Shown here one piece after another: positions 37,047-45,794 of a DNA stretch of 64,000 nt. Made by a program: the position numbers and the translations under genes. Origin of the DNA: a bacterium. GTDB lineage: Bacteria; Myxococcota_A; UBA9160; UBA4427. The first letter of the stretch is position 1. Each line of letters opens with the position of its first letter. The notes under the pieces are model-generated. The model had not been told where the DNA came from. It saw only the letters and a list, made by a program, of their open reading frames with translations, and searched no databases. The DNA lies in the NCBI GenBank assembly GCA_024742285.1, contig JANSYR010000003.1:248001-312000 (forward strand). The letters are read 5' to 3'.

Positions 37047-38048
37047 TCAGGCCGCGCAGACGTAGTCGAAGCCTTCGCGATAGCCGTACTCGTCGAGACG
37101 TGCCCGGATCTCCCCACGCGGGGTCGATCCTGCGACGGAGACCACGAGCGGGTAGGGCGGTCGTTCTTCGAGGGCATCGACCGGGACTACGGGTGCGCCC
37201 CCGATCGCGTTACCGAGCCGGCCGGGGTGGACCTCGACGATCGCTGCGGCGCGATGGCCGAGGGGCTCCAGCGCGTGGCGAAGGGCCTTGCCCGTCGAAC
37301 CGTGCCCCCAGAGCAGGTATTCCGGCGAGCCGTCGAGGAAGTCGCGCGACAGGTGCCACGCGCGACACGCCGTGAACCGGTCGAGGCGACAGCGCGGATC
37401 CGTTCGGGAGAGTCGCGTCGGGAGATCGCGCCAGCCGAGGAGCCGCTCGGGCACCGTGCCGACGACGGGGCCGTCGCGGAGTAGACGCAGCACCAGGTCG
37501 TAGTCCTCGGGCCATCCGCGATCGCGATAGCCGAGGGCGGTGAGGCGATCCCGGCGGATCATCAGGGTCGGGTGCGCGACGGGGCATTCGATGAAGCGCT
37601 CGCGCCAGATCCGCGCCGGTGTATCGAGGGCGTTCAGCCAGCGTTCGTATTCCCGGCGCCCATCGCGGAGCCCCGCGCGCGGGAAGAGCCGGACACCGCC
37701 ACCGACCGCCTGGAGGGTCGGTCGGGCGTCGAGCAACGCTGCCTGCTTCTCGATCCGATCTCGCCGCATCCAGTCGTCGGCATCGAGGCGCGCGACGAGG
37801 GGCGAGCGCGCTTCGCCGAGGCCGGCCTCCAGGCTGGCCACGATCCCGGCGTGCGGCCGGCGCAGCACGCGGAAGCGGGGATCGCGACGGGCGAAGTCGT
37901 CGGCGAGCGAGGCCGAGCCGTCGGTCGAGCCGTCGTCGACGACGAGGCATTCGAGGTCGCGTTCGGTCTGCCGCGCGACGCTTCGAAGCGCGGTCGCGAG
38001 GGTGGGGCGTGCGTTCCAGACGGGCATCAACACCGTCACGCGCGGCAT
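37047..38048 (-). CDS. GT2 glycosyltransferase with C-terminal nucleotide-binding-like domain
   Basis: A 333-aa family 2 glycosyltransferase. The GT-A fold is shown by VTVLMPVWNARPTLATALRS (4-23), DDGSTDGS (38-45), the metal-binding DADDW (89-93) and WPEDYDLVLRLL. From about residue 240 comes an extra segment, YLLWGHGSTGKALRHAL, resembling a Rossmann G-x-G-x-x-G loop, then AAIVEVHPGRLGN and PVVPVDAL, not part of the usual GT2 core. Cytoplasmic, with no membrane helix. ATG 38048 follows AGGAG; an ATG at 38078 and a long upstream open frame are less likely. Sugar donor and acceptor are unknown, and no polysaccharide cluster surrounds it. Confidence 0.8.
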   Translation of the reverse strand: MPRVTVLMPVWNARPTLATALRSVARQTERDLECLVVDDGSTDGSASLADDFARRDPRFRVLRRPHAGIVASLEAGLGEARSPLVARLDADDWMRRDRIEKQAALLDARPTLQAVGGGVRLFPRAGLRDGRREYERWLNALDTPARIWRERFIECPVAHPTLMIRRDRLTALGYRDRGWPEDYDLVLRLLRDGPVVGTVPERLLGWRDLPTRLSRTDPRCRLDRFTACRAWHLSRDFLDGSPEYLLWGHGSTGKALRHALEPLGHRAAAIVEVHPGRLGNAIGGAPVVPVDALEERPPYPLVVSVAGSTPRGEIRARLDEYGYREGFDYVCAA

Positions 38049-38240
38049 CGAGGGAACTCCTGAGGTGAATCGAGCCATCGAGTGGGGGTTACTGACCACG
38101 CCGAGTCGAGATTTCCACGGCGAGGGTTGGGTTTCGCGAAACGCCTGCCGATGACAAGGAGCGAGTCGGTTCCCCACTTCTCGATTGGAGTCCTGCGCGT
38201 GCTTCGAGCAACGCCTTCCATGACATCCGCGAGGGTCCAC

Positions 38241-38771
38241 ATGCGTCGAACGCTGGTCGGCCTCGTCGTCTGCGTGTTCGCCCTCGGCGGATCCGCGACG
38301 ACCGCCCGTGCGCAATCCGAAGACCAGATCAAGGCGGCGTTCCTCTTCAACTTCGCCCGCTACGTGGAATGGCCCGACGAGGCGTTCGCGAACGGGAGCG
38401 CGCCGGTGCGGATCTGCATGGCCGGCGCGGGCGACTTCGCGAGCATCGTGTCGCAGGCCGTCGGTGGCAAGAGCGTCGGCGAGCGTGCCGTCGACGTCGT
38501 CTCGGACATGAGCCTCGACGCCGCGGGCGGCTGCCACATCCTCTACGTCGGCGAGGGCCTCGACGCCGGCGCCGGTGCCGTCGCCTCGAGCGTCTCCGGC
38601 GGCCACGTGTTCACCGTCGCGGACCGCGAGGGCTTCGCTGCGGCGGGCGGGATCGCCAACTTCATCCGCGCGGACAACAAGATCCGCTTCGAGATCAACC
38701 CCAGCGCCGCGAAGCAGGCAGGGCTGAAGATCAGCTCCCGTCTGCTCCGTCTGGCGACGGTCGTGAAGTAG
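38241..38771 (+). CDS. YfiR-family periplasmic protein (DUF4154)
   Basis: A 176-aa exported protein. Residues 1-24 form a signal peptide ending TARA, cut before Gln25. The mature start, KAAFLFNFARYVEWPDEAF (31-49), is the hallmark of the YfiR family. In Pseudomonas, periplasmic YfiR represses the membrane diguanylate cyclase YfiN in a redox-dependent way. Cys59 and Cys98 keep the 39-residue spacing of one YfiR disulfide pair; the second pair is missing. ATG 38241 follows GAGGG; ATG 38220 is an alternative. The next gene, 68 bases on, encodes a receptor with a YfiN-like periplasmic domain, so the two probably work together. Confidence 0.85.
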   Translation: MRRTLVGLVVCVFALGGSATTARAQSEDQIKAAFLFNFARYVEWPDEAFANGSAPVRICMAGAGDFASIVSQAVGGKSVGERAVDVVSDMSLDAAGGCHILYVGEGLDAGAGAVASSVSGGHVFTVADREGFAAAGGIANFIRADNKIRFEINPSAAKQAGLKISSRLLRLATVVK

Positions 38772-38839
38772 GAGTCCGGGCATGGGCGAATGCGACACGC
38801 GGAGCGGGCGATCCTCGAGCTCGACGGAGGGCCGGGTCG

Positions 38840-40882
38840 ATGCCGGATAGCGACGTCGGACGCGATTCGATCCAGCGGCGGATCCAGCGGGGCTTCTTCG
38901 TCACGACGGGCCTCGCGCTCGTGCTGACCGCCGGCGCGCTCTTCACGACGGCCTCCCTGCAGTTCCGCCAGGACATGGACGAGAACCTCCGGGTCCTCGC
39001 CCGCGTGACCGGCGCGAACTCGGAGGCATCGCTCCTCTTCGACGACGACCAGGCCGCGATGGAGACGCTCCGTGCGCTCAAGGCGGTGGAGTCGATCGAG
39101 GCCGCCGTCGTCTACGACGGCGACGGCCGCGTGTTCGCGAAGTACGTCCGCGCCGACATCGAGGGGTTCCGCCCGCCGCGGGATCTCTCCTACGAGCCGA
39201 CCTGGACGCGGGAGCACATCGACCTCGCTGCGAAGATCCGGATGGGCGAAGAACAGATCGGCACGGTCTACCTCCGCTCGGACACCAAGCAGGTCCAGGC
39301 CTTCCTCTTCACGTCGCTCGCCATCGTGTTCGGCGTCGTCGTGATCTCCCTCGTCCTCTGCTGGTGGGGCGCGGCTCGACTCCAGCAGACGATCGCGACG
39401 CCCCTCGAACAGCTGGTGCAGGGCGCCGCCTCGATGGCGGCGGGCGATCTCTCGACGCAGGTCACCGTGAGCTCGGACGACGAGACCGGGGCTCTGGCTC
39501 GGGCATTCAACGCGATGGTCGACAGTCTGCGCGGCCTGGTCTCGCAGGTCGGTGAGAACACGCGCTACGTCGCGACGGCCATGGGCAAGCTCACCTCCGC
39601 GAGCACCACCATGCGGGAGGAGGCCCAGCGCCAGGAGGAGGCCGTCGAATCGACCGCTGAATCCATCGGATCGATCATCGCCTCGATGCACACGGTGAAC
39701 GCGAACGTCGAGGCGCTCTCGGAGACGGCGATCGAGACGTCGAGCGCGGCCATCGAGATGGACTCCTCGATCGCCGAGACCGCGAACCACATCGACGAGC
39801 TGTCGGAGATCATCGAGACGACGGCTTCGAGCGTCGTCGAGATGACGAGCGGGATTCGTGAGATCGCCCGCAGCGCCGACATCCTGAACCAGTCGACGGA
39901 ATCGACCGCACAGGCCCTCGAGCTTCTCTCGGGCTCGGTCCGCACCGTCGAGTCGAACGCGAACGAGAGCCATGCGCTCTCGGACCAGACCCAGTCGAAG
40001 GCGGAGCAGGGCATGTCCGCGGTCCACCAGACCGTCGAAGGCATGGTCGAGATCCAGGAGTCCTTCGAGGGCATCGAGTCGATCATCTCGAGTCTGTCCG
40101 AGAAGAGCGAGTCGATCGGTGCCGTCGTCAAGGTCATCGAGTCGGTCGTCGAGCAGACGAACCTGCTCGCCCTCAACGCCGCGATCATCTCGTCGCAGGC
40201 GGGGGAGCACGGGCGGGCCTTCTCGGTCGTCGCCGAAGAGGTGCGCAGCCTCGCCGAGCGGACCGCCTCGAGCACCCGCGAGATCGCCGACCTGATCGAT
40301 TCGGTCCAGGGCGGTGTCCACAGCGCCGTGGCTGCGATGGCGCAGGGCTCCACGCGCGTCGAGCGCGGCGTCGAGCTCTCGAACACGGCCGGCCGCATCC
40401 TGCGCGAGATCGGCGAGAGCACCCAGCAGTCGAACCGCTGGGCGAAGGAGATCGTCGAGGCGACCCGGAGCCAGGCGGCGGACATCGACCAGGTCGGGGT
40501 CGCGATGACCCAGGTCAAGGAGACCGCGACGCAGCTCAATCGCGGGACCCACGAGCAGGACAGCGCCACCGCGGAGATCACCCGGGGCGTCGAGCAGATG
40601 CGTCACCTCGGTCTCGAGGTGAAGAACTCGGCGCAGGAGCAGCGCCGCGAATCGAGCCTGATCACCCAGTCCGTCGAGATCGTCGCTTCGAAGATCAAGG
40701 AGATCTCGGTCGAGACCAAGGATCAGAGCAAGCGGGCCGACCAGATCCAGGAGGCCCTCGCGGTCTTCCGGGAGGTCACGGTCCAGACGACGCGTCGGGC
40801 CGCGGAGACCGCAGAGACGGTCAAGGATCTCGCGGACCACGCGGAAGGTCTCGAGCAGGAGATCGATCGCTTCCGGCTCTAG
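38840..40882 (+). CDS. Methyl-accepting chemotaxis protein with CHASE8-like sensor
   Basis: A 680-aa transmembrane receptor. TM1 at about 17-40; a periplasmic domain at about 41-150 containing NSEASLLFDDDQAAMETLRA, then AAVVYDGDGRVFAKY, which resembles the CHASE8 domain of YfiN-type proteins. TM2 at about 153-176, HAMP at about 177-230, then a long helical signalling domain whose tip is QTNLLALNAAIISSQAGEHG (about 437-456) and VVAEEVRSLAERT. It signals to CheA/CheW-type kinases. The tip variant ISSQAGEHG differs from the E. coli EAARAGEQG. The output is a chemoreceptor, not the GGDEF domain of YfiN. ATG 38840 follows GGAGGG. No che genes are in the window. Confidence 0.9.
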   Translation: MPDSDVGRDSIQRRIQRGFFVTTGLALVLTAGALFTTASLQFRQDMDENLRVLARVTGANSEASLLFDDDQAAMETLRALKAVESIEAAVVYDGDGRVFAKYVRADIEGFRPPRDLSYEPTWTREHIDLAAKIRMGEEQIGTVYLRSDTKQVQAFLFTSLAIVFGVVVISLVLCWWGAARLQQTIATPLEQLVQGAASMAAGDLSTQVTVSSDDETGALARAFNAMVDSLRGLVSQVGENTRYVATAMGKLTSASTTMREEAQRQEEAVESTAESIGSIIASMHTVNANVEALSETAIETSSAAIEMDSSIAETANHIDELSEIIETTASSVVEMTSGIREIARSADILNQSTESTAQALELLSGSVRTVESNANESHALSDQTQSKAEQGMSAVHQTVEGMVEIQESFEGIESIISSLSEKSESIGAVVKVIESVVEQTNLLALNAAIISSQAGEHGRAFSVVAEEVRSLAERTASSTREIADLIDSVQGGVHSAVAAMAQGSTRVERGVELSNTAGRILREIGESTQQSNRWAKEIVEATRSQAADIDQVGVAMTQVKETATQLNRGTHEQDSATAEITRGVEQMRHLGLEVKNSAQEQRRESSLITQSVEIVASKIKEISVETKDQSKRADQIQEALAVFREVTVQTTRRAAETAETVKDLADHAEGLEQEIDRFRL

Positions 40883-40900
40883 GCCCGGACGGCGTTCCGA

Positions 40901-43141
40901 TCAATCCGCGCCGGTCTCCGACGCGCGCGGCGCGCTTACGAAGATCGGGCTCGACCACGCGTTGCCTCCGTCGGCCTGACGGATGCGGACGTAGTGGAAC
41001 TCGCCGGGCCGCAGCGCCGGGATCTTCCGTTCGAGATCCACGCTGAGGGGCGTCTCCGGCTCGAGGGCGGCGATGCGGCCGCTGCGGACGAGCTCGATCC
41101 GGTCGATCGTGTCGGTCGCCTCGTATCGGATTCGAAGCGTGTGCTCGCGGTCGGCGGTCGGGAGCGTGCCGCCCATCGGGACGTCGTCGATCGAGACCTC
41201 GAGGAAGGGCCGGATGCCGTTCGTCGCAAACGTGTGTCGCCGGAGGAGGGCGTCCTTCACGGCGCCGCGATCGAGACGTTCGACGAAGAGTCCCGCGAGA
41301 CCGCCGTGACCGCCGGCGATCTGCGGCAAGCCGGGGTGGCCGTCGTGGGAGTCGCCGCTGCCGATGAAGCCGTAGCGGTAGCCTGCGCGGAGGGCGTCGA
41401 GGACGAACCAGCCGGGCATCCCGCCCCGAACCGGGACCGGCATCTCCATGGACTCGCTCTGGCCGTGGACCGAGGCGATCTCGGTGACGGGTTCGAGCGC
41501 CGGGTCCGGTCGGTAGCGCCAGTTGACCGCGACGGGGTCGCCGGCGGAGTGATGGGCGAAGGTCAGGGCGTTGCGGCCGCGGAGCGCGTTCCAGAGCTCG
41601 TCGGGGCGGTCGGTGGCGTCGTCGACCGCGGAGAAGATCTCCGGGCGCGGCTCGCTGCCCGCCGGATCGAAGTAGAGGACGTGGCGGTGGCCGTGGAGCC
41701 AGCTGGTCCACTCGTAGCCCGGGATCGTGACGAAGCGATCGAGCTCCTCGGCGGCGTCGGTCGTGTCGAAGACGCCGCGCGCGGCCTCCGGGTCGAGCGC
41801 CAGCGGACGCATCCCCCAGTGGTCGTGGTCGGTCAGGGCGACCACGTCGAGACGCGCGACCTCCCGGGCGTACCGGAAATAGTCCTCCGGGCGGCCCGTT
41901 CCGTCGGAGAGGCCGGTGTGGCCGTGGAGGTCCCCCCAGACGAGCCGGCGCGGCCCACGTCGCGCGACGATCGGGGGCAGGGTCGCTGCGAAGTCCGCGA
42001 GGCGACCCGTGCCGCGGACTTCGAGACGGAGCACGCCCTCGCCGGAGACCTTGCCGAGCGAGACGCTCGCGCCCCCGTCCTGCCAGTCCGGCACGTCGAT
42101 CTCTCGCGGCGGACCGAATGCGATCGTCGATTCCGGCAGGGGTCGGATCTCGAGCCCGACCCGCCCAGGGTCAGGCCCGATCGGAGGGGCGCCATCGGCG
42201 AGGCGGTCCGTCCGGTTGCCCTGCGCATCGACCAGTGACACGCGGACCGTGAGCGCGTCGCCCGGGGCGAGCTCCGAGGGTCCATGGGCGACGAGGCGCG
42301 CCGCGCGGCGTGCCGCGACGTCGAGGCGTGCTCCTTCGTCGGTGAAGCGGCGATAGCCGTCTCCGTCCGCGTCGACGGCGACCCCGATCTCCGCGTCCCG
42401 CTCCGCATAGCGGTCGATCTGCGCACCGAAGGGGCCGGCCCCGTAGACGAACCGGACCCGGTCCCCCTCGACCAACGGCCCACCTACGACTTCGAAGCCT
42501 GCGCCGGAAGCATCGGGGGCCAGTCGCGCGTCGCCGCGGACGACTTCGGCCACCGTGAAGCCCGGGGTCTCCCGATCGACGTGTTGTGCGGGGCTCCAGT
42601 CCCAGAAGGCCTCGGCGGCCAGGAAGAGGAGGCCGCCCTCGCTGACACCGAGGGGGCCGACCTCGAAGACGAGCTCGAAACGATGCGTCGTCGCCGCGGG
42701 GAGCACGGGCTTTGTCGAAGCTTCGGTCCGCCGCCACGGGCGACCGCCTTCCCGGGAGGTCGGGCCGACCGGGTCGACCCGCTCGAGCCAGACGCGGCCC
42801 CCGCCGTCTCCGGGATGGGCCTCGGCGGCCTGCTCGGCGAGCAGCAGGAGGTGGGTCTCGAGCTGGGCGTTCGGCGAGAGGGTGGGGTGCCGACTGGACC
42901 AGTCTTCGGGCAGCTCGAACCACGGGGCCGCCTCGAGGATCGGTGCTTCCCCTTCCTCCGGCTCCGGGGAAGCGGGGATCTGCGCGACGGGTTCTTCCCC
43001 GGCCTCGCATCCGGCGATCGCCAGCAGCAGGAGTCCCAGAAGGCCGTGCAGTCGGGACGCAATCTTCCAGCAGGAGCGGATTCCGAAGCCCCGGCGTCGG
43101 GGCGTGATCGCGAGCCGGTGTTCGTCCTTCCGTTTTCCCAC
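40901..43141 (-). CDS. DUF3604 lipoprotein, PHP-like metal-dependent phosphoesterase fold
   Basis: A 746-aa probable lipoprotein. A long basic n-region leads to a hydrophobic run with lipobox AIAGC. The first 390 residues are beta-rich with Asp-rich stretches such as DADGDGYRR. The C-terminal half has WGDLHGHTGLSDGTG (about residue 400) and VVALTDHDHWG, the H-x-H and D-H-D metal-binding motifs of DUF3604/PHP-type domains, then GSGDSHDGHPG and RRHTFATNG. Hydrolysis of a phosphoester or related bond is expected; the substrate is unknown. GTG 43141 is the only start giving the full signal. It converges with the chemoreceptor gene. Confidence 0.75.
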   Translation of the reverse strand: MGKRKDEHRLAITPRRRGFGIRSCWKIASRLHGLLGLLLLAIAGCEAGEEPVAQIPASPEPEEGEAPILEAAPWFELPEDWSSRHPTLSPNAQLETHLLLLAEQAAEAHPGDGGGRVWLERVDPVGPTSREGGRPWRRTEASTKPVLPAATTHRFELVFEVGPLGVSEGGLLFLAAEAFWDWSPAQHVDRETPGFTVAEVVRGDARLAPDASGAGFEVVGGPLVEGDRVRFVYGAGPFGAQIDRYAERDAEIGVAVDADGDGYRRFTDEGARLDVAARRAARLVAHGPSELAPGDALTVRVSLVDAQGNRTDRLADGAPPIGPDPGRVGLEIRPLPESTIAFGPPREIDVPDWQDGGASVSLGKVSGEGVLRLEVRGTGRLADFAATLPPIVARRGPRRLVWGDLHGHTGLSDGTGRPEDYFRYAREVARLDVVALTDHDHWGMRPLALDPEAARGVFDTTDAAEELDRFVTIPGYEWTSWLHGHRHVLYFDPAGSEPRPEIFSAVDDATDRPDELWNALRGRNALTFAHHSAGDPVAVNWRYRPDPALEPVTEIASVHGQSESMEMPVPVRGGMPGWFVLDALRAGYRYGFIGSGDSHDGHPGLPQIAGGHGGLAGLFVERLDRGAVKDALLRRHTFATNGIRPFLEVSIDDVPMGGTLPTADREHTLRIRYEATDTIDRIELVRSGRIAALEPETPLSVDLERKIPALRPGEFHYVRIRQADGGNAWSSPIFVSAPRASETGAD

Positions 43142-43237
43142 TAAGGACAGTCGCCGGTCCGTCCGTTGATCAGAGAAGCCGGGAGCGTCGGCGGGCGGGT
43201 CCGTCCGGCACCTGGTGTCCCCAGGGAGACGACCGGA

Positions 43238-45784
43238 TTGGGTTGGCTGCAGAAGACGCCGCTCGTGAGCCTGCTCTTCGCCGTCGCGATCGCGGCGGTG
43301 CCCTTCTTGCTCGGCGATCCGTCGCCCGGCTCGGGCGCCCGCTTCGACAACGCGCGGGAAGCGGCACGGGACTATTTCGTCCGGAATCCGGTCCTCGACG
43401 TAGATGCCCTCGGTGAGCTCGTCCTCGACGCCACCTGGCTCGCGGAGGCTCGCTCGGAGGCCGCCCTCGCCGAAGCCGAGTCCGCGAGCGACGTCCGTCT
43501 TCCGCCTCGGCTGCTCGCCCGCTCCCAGGCTCGGCTCGACGGCCTGATCGACGAGGCCTACGTCGCGCGCATGGGCGCCGATCCCGCCTGGCGTCTCGGC
43601 GTGCTCGATCAGCAGACGCCGAGCCGGAACTACATCTCGCATGCGTTCGTCCACGGGGCGATGGCGGCGGTCGGGCTGTGCATCGCCGTGCTCCTGTTGG
43701 TCGGCGTGCCCCTCGAACGAAGCTGGGGCTCTCCGATCTTCGCGCTCTTCGTGCTCACGTCGATCCCGTTGACCGCACAGGCCTACCGCGTGCTCGACGG
43801 CGCGAGTGGCGTGCCGTGGAGCGGCAGCGCAGGCCTCGCCGGCGCGCTCGTCGGAGCCTACTTCATTCGGAGTCTCGGCGGTCAGCTGCCGTTTCCGGGT
43901 TGGGTCGTGCTCCCGGTCTGGATCGCGACGGAGTCGTTCGCGGTCCGTGGCCTCTGGATCGACGACCTCGGCGCCGTTCCCTGGGCGACGCTCTGCGCGG
44001 CGGTGGGCTTCGGGGCTGCGACGGCAGGCGTCCTGCGACTGCTGAGCGTCGAGGCGCGAATCGACTCGATCTCCAACGAGCGCCGCGGCAAGGGGCCGAA
44101 CCCGGTCGTCCTTCGCGCCGCGCGTCTGCGCAGCGACGGGGACCCCTATCAGGCCTTCGATCTGATCCAGGCCGCGTGGCGCGAGGATCCCGAGGACAGC
44201 GACGTCCGCGAGGCCTTCTTCTCGATCGCCGTCGAGGTCGGACAGCCGGAGGCCGCAGCCGAGGCGATCCTGCCGAGCCTGCGGACGGCGCTTCGCAAGG
44301 GCGAGTTCGCCCTCGCGCTCGACTACTGGTACCCCCTCGCGGCGACGCGCTGCGAGGTCTCTCTCGAGCCGACGGCCTTCGTGCGGTTGGGCGAGGCGCT
44401 GCTCGACGCGAGTCATCCCGAGGAGGCGCTCTTCTCGCTGCAGGGCGCGATCGACGCCGGCGTGTCCTCCGCCGGTGCGGCGCGGATCGTGAACATCGCT
44501 CGTGACCTCGACCCGGAGCTCACCCGCACGGCGGCGCAGCTCGCCCTCGAGGATCCCTCGATCGAAGGCCACCTCCGCGAAGAGCTCGAACGCCTCGTCG
44601 CGACGACCGACGCGCCGGGGGCGCCTGCCGCGAGCCCGGCCCCGCCGCCGGCGTCCCGTTCGCAGCTCGATCGTCGGGTGCAGGCCGAGCACCAGACCGT
44701 GGAGACGACCGCCTTTCCGCTCGAGCTCGATACCGACGTCGAGCCAGCGCAGACCTCCGATGCCAACGAGGACGCCCTCGCCGCGCAGGCCCTCGATACG
44801 GGCGCACTCTCGATGGAGCGTCTCGCTGCGGACGCGGCCGCCGACCCGGAGGCGGCTCCGGTCGACTCCGGCGATGTGCTCTCCCATTGGAACGACCGGT
44901 CGGCGATCGATGCCGACGCGCTCGCCGACGTCTCGGGGGTCCTCGAGCCGACGATGAACGAGGACTCGCTCTTCGAGATCGATGATCTCGAGACACCGGA
45001 GTCCGGGTTCGATTTCGGTCTCCACAGCGTCGGCGCGGACCAGGTGGATCCGTTGGAGGACGAGACCGACTCGGATCTCACGCCGATGATGGACGCGACC
45101 GACGAGCTCACGAGTCCGCTCGCCGGGGACGAAGACACGTCGACCGCCGTCTTCGGCGACGACGCCTCGGCCGCCGCCTCCGATGCCGACGCGAAGACGA
45201 CGTTCCTCGACGCGACTCCGGCGGTGTCGATCGACGACGACGGCCGGACCGCCTTCTTCGATCCGCAGGCCGAGAGCGACGCGACGCCCGTCGCCCCCGC
45301 GACCGGCGACGTCGCGTTCGCCTCGCCGGGCCCCGAGGCCGCGACGACGGTGCTCACTCGCCGCGTGCTCAAGGCCGTCGACGCGGTTCCGGTCGGCGCG
45401 AGCGACGTGTGGATCGAGGTCGACGCCGAGGGCCGCGGGAAGACGAAGCTCCCCCTCGACCGGATCGATGCGATCGCCCTCGGTGCGGTCGACGGGCTCG
45501 GTCCGCGGCCGGTCCTCGTCATCGACTTCGTGCTCAACTGGACCGGCGACACCCGCGACCCGCTCAAGTCGATCCGGGCGCGCAGCGATCGCTTCGACCC
45601 GCTCGCCTTCTCTCCGGGGGCCGCGAATCCCTTCGAAGCGCTCACCACCTGGATCGCGTCCCTCGAGGCGAGAACGGGGGCGACCTGCCTTCCGAACCGG
45701 GACGTTCTCGAGGGCCGGTTCGGCCGCTTCGAGGACCTCGCGAGCTACGAACGCGACGTCCTGCTCGCGGAGTCCGCGTCCTAG
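43238..45784 (+). CDS. Rhomboid-like membrane protein with degenerate active site and acidic region
   Basis: About 848 aa. One N-terminal membrane helix (LVSLLFAVAIAAVPFLL), a soluble loop, then a bundle resembling rhomboid proteases: YISHAFVHGAMAAVGL, LERSWGSPIFALFVL, WSGSAGLAGALVGAYF and VPWATLCAAVGFGAATAG. At the catalytic GxSG the sequence reads GSAG, and where rhomboids have WAHLGG it reads WATLCA, so Ser and His both look lost. A helical TPR-like stretch, about 280 residues of acidic low-complexity sequence and a folded-looking C-terminal domain (about 120 aa) follow. TTG 43238 follows AGGGAG; TTG 43166 is the longest frame. The function is unknown. Confidence 0.6.
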   Translation: MGWLQKTPLVSLLFAVAIAAVPFLLGDPSPGSGARFDNAREAARDYFVRNPVLDVDALGELVLDATWLAEARSEAALAEAESASDVRLPPRLLARSQARLDGLIDEAYVARMGADPAWRLGVLDQQTPSRNYISHAFVHGAMAAVGLCIAVLLLVGVPLERSWGSPIFALFVLTSIPLTAQAYRVLDGASGVPWSGSAGLAGALVGAYFIRSLGGQLPFPGWVVLPVWIATESFAVRGLWIDDLGAVPWATLCAAVGFGAATAGVLRLLSVEARIDSISNERRGKGPNPVVLRAARLRSDGDPYQAFDLIQAAWREDPEDSDVREAFFSIAVEVGQPEAAAEAILPSLRTALRKGEFALALDYWYPLAATRCEVSLEPTAFVRLGEALLDASHPEEALFSLQGAIDAGVSSAGAARIVNIARDLDPELTRTAAQLALEDPSIEGHLREELERLVATTDAPGAPAASPAPPPASRSQLDRRVQAEHQTVETTAFPLELDTDVEPAQTSDANEDALAAQALDTGALSMERLAADAAADPEAAPVDSGDVLSHWNDRSAIDADALADVSGVLEPTMNEDSLFEIDDLETPESGFDFGLHSVGADQVDPLEDETDSDLTPMMDATDELTSPLAGDEDTSTAVFGDDASAAASDADAKTTFLDATPAVSIDDDGRTAFFDPQAESDATPVAPATGDVAFASPGPEAATTVLTRRVLKAVDAVPVGASDVWIEVDAEGRGKTKLPLDRIDAIALGAVDGLGPRPVLVIDFVLNWTGDTRDPLKSIRARSDRFDPLAFSPGAANPFEALTTWIASLEARTGATCLPNRDVLEGRFGRFEDLASYERDVLLAESAS

Positions 45785-45794
45785 TCGCTCGCGG

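Noticed and set aside
38840-40882. Reading the chemoreceptor as a diguanylate cyclase because of its YfiN-like sensor
   Set aside because: No GGDEF domain is present; the cytoplasmic part has the chemoreceptor hairpin tip.
40994-42238. A 414-codon plus-strand frame over the DUF3604 gene
   Set aside because: Shadow of the minus-strand coding; composition is Gly/Arg/Asp repeats with no motif, while the minus strand has conserved metal-binding motifs.
43142-45025. Upstream extension of the DUF3604 frame to 1374 codons
   Set aside because: The extension is antisense to the rhomboid-like gene and low in hydrophobic residues; the protein has a clear lipoprotein signal beginning near 43141.
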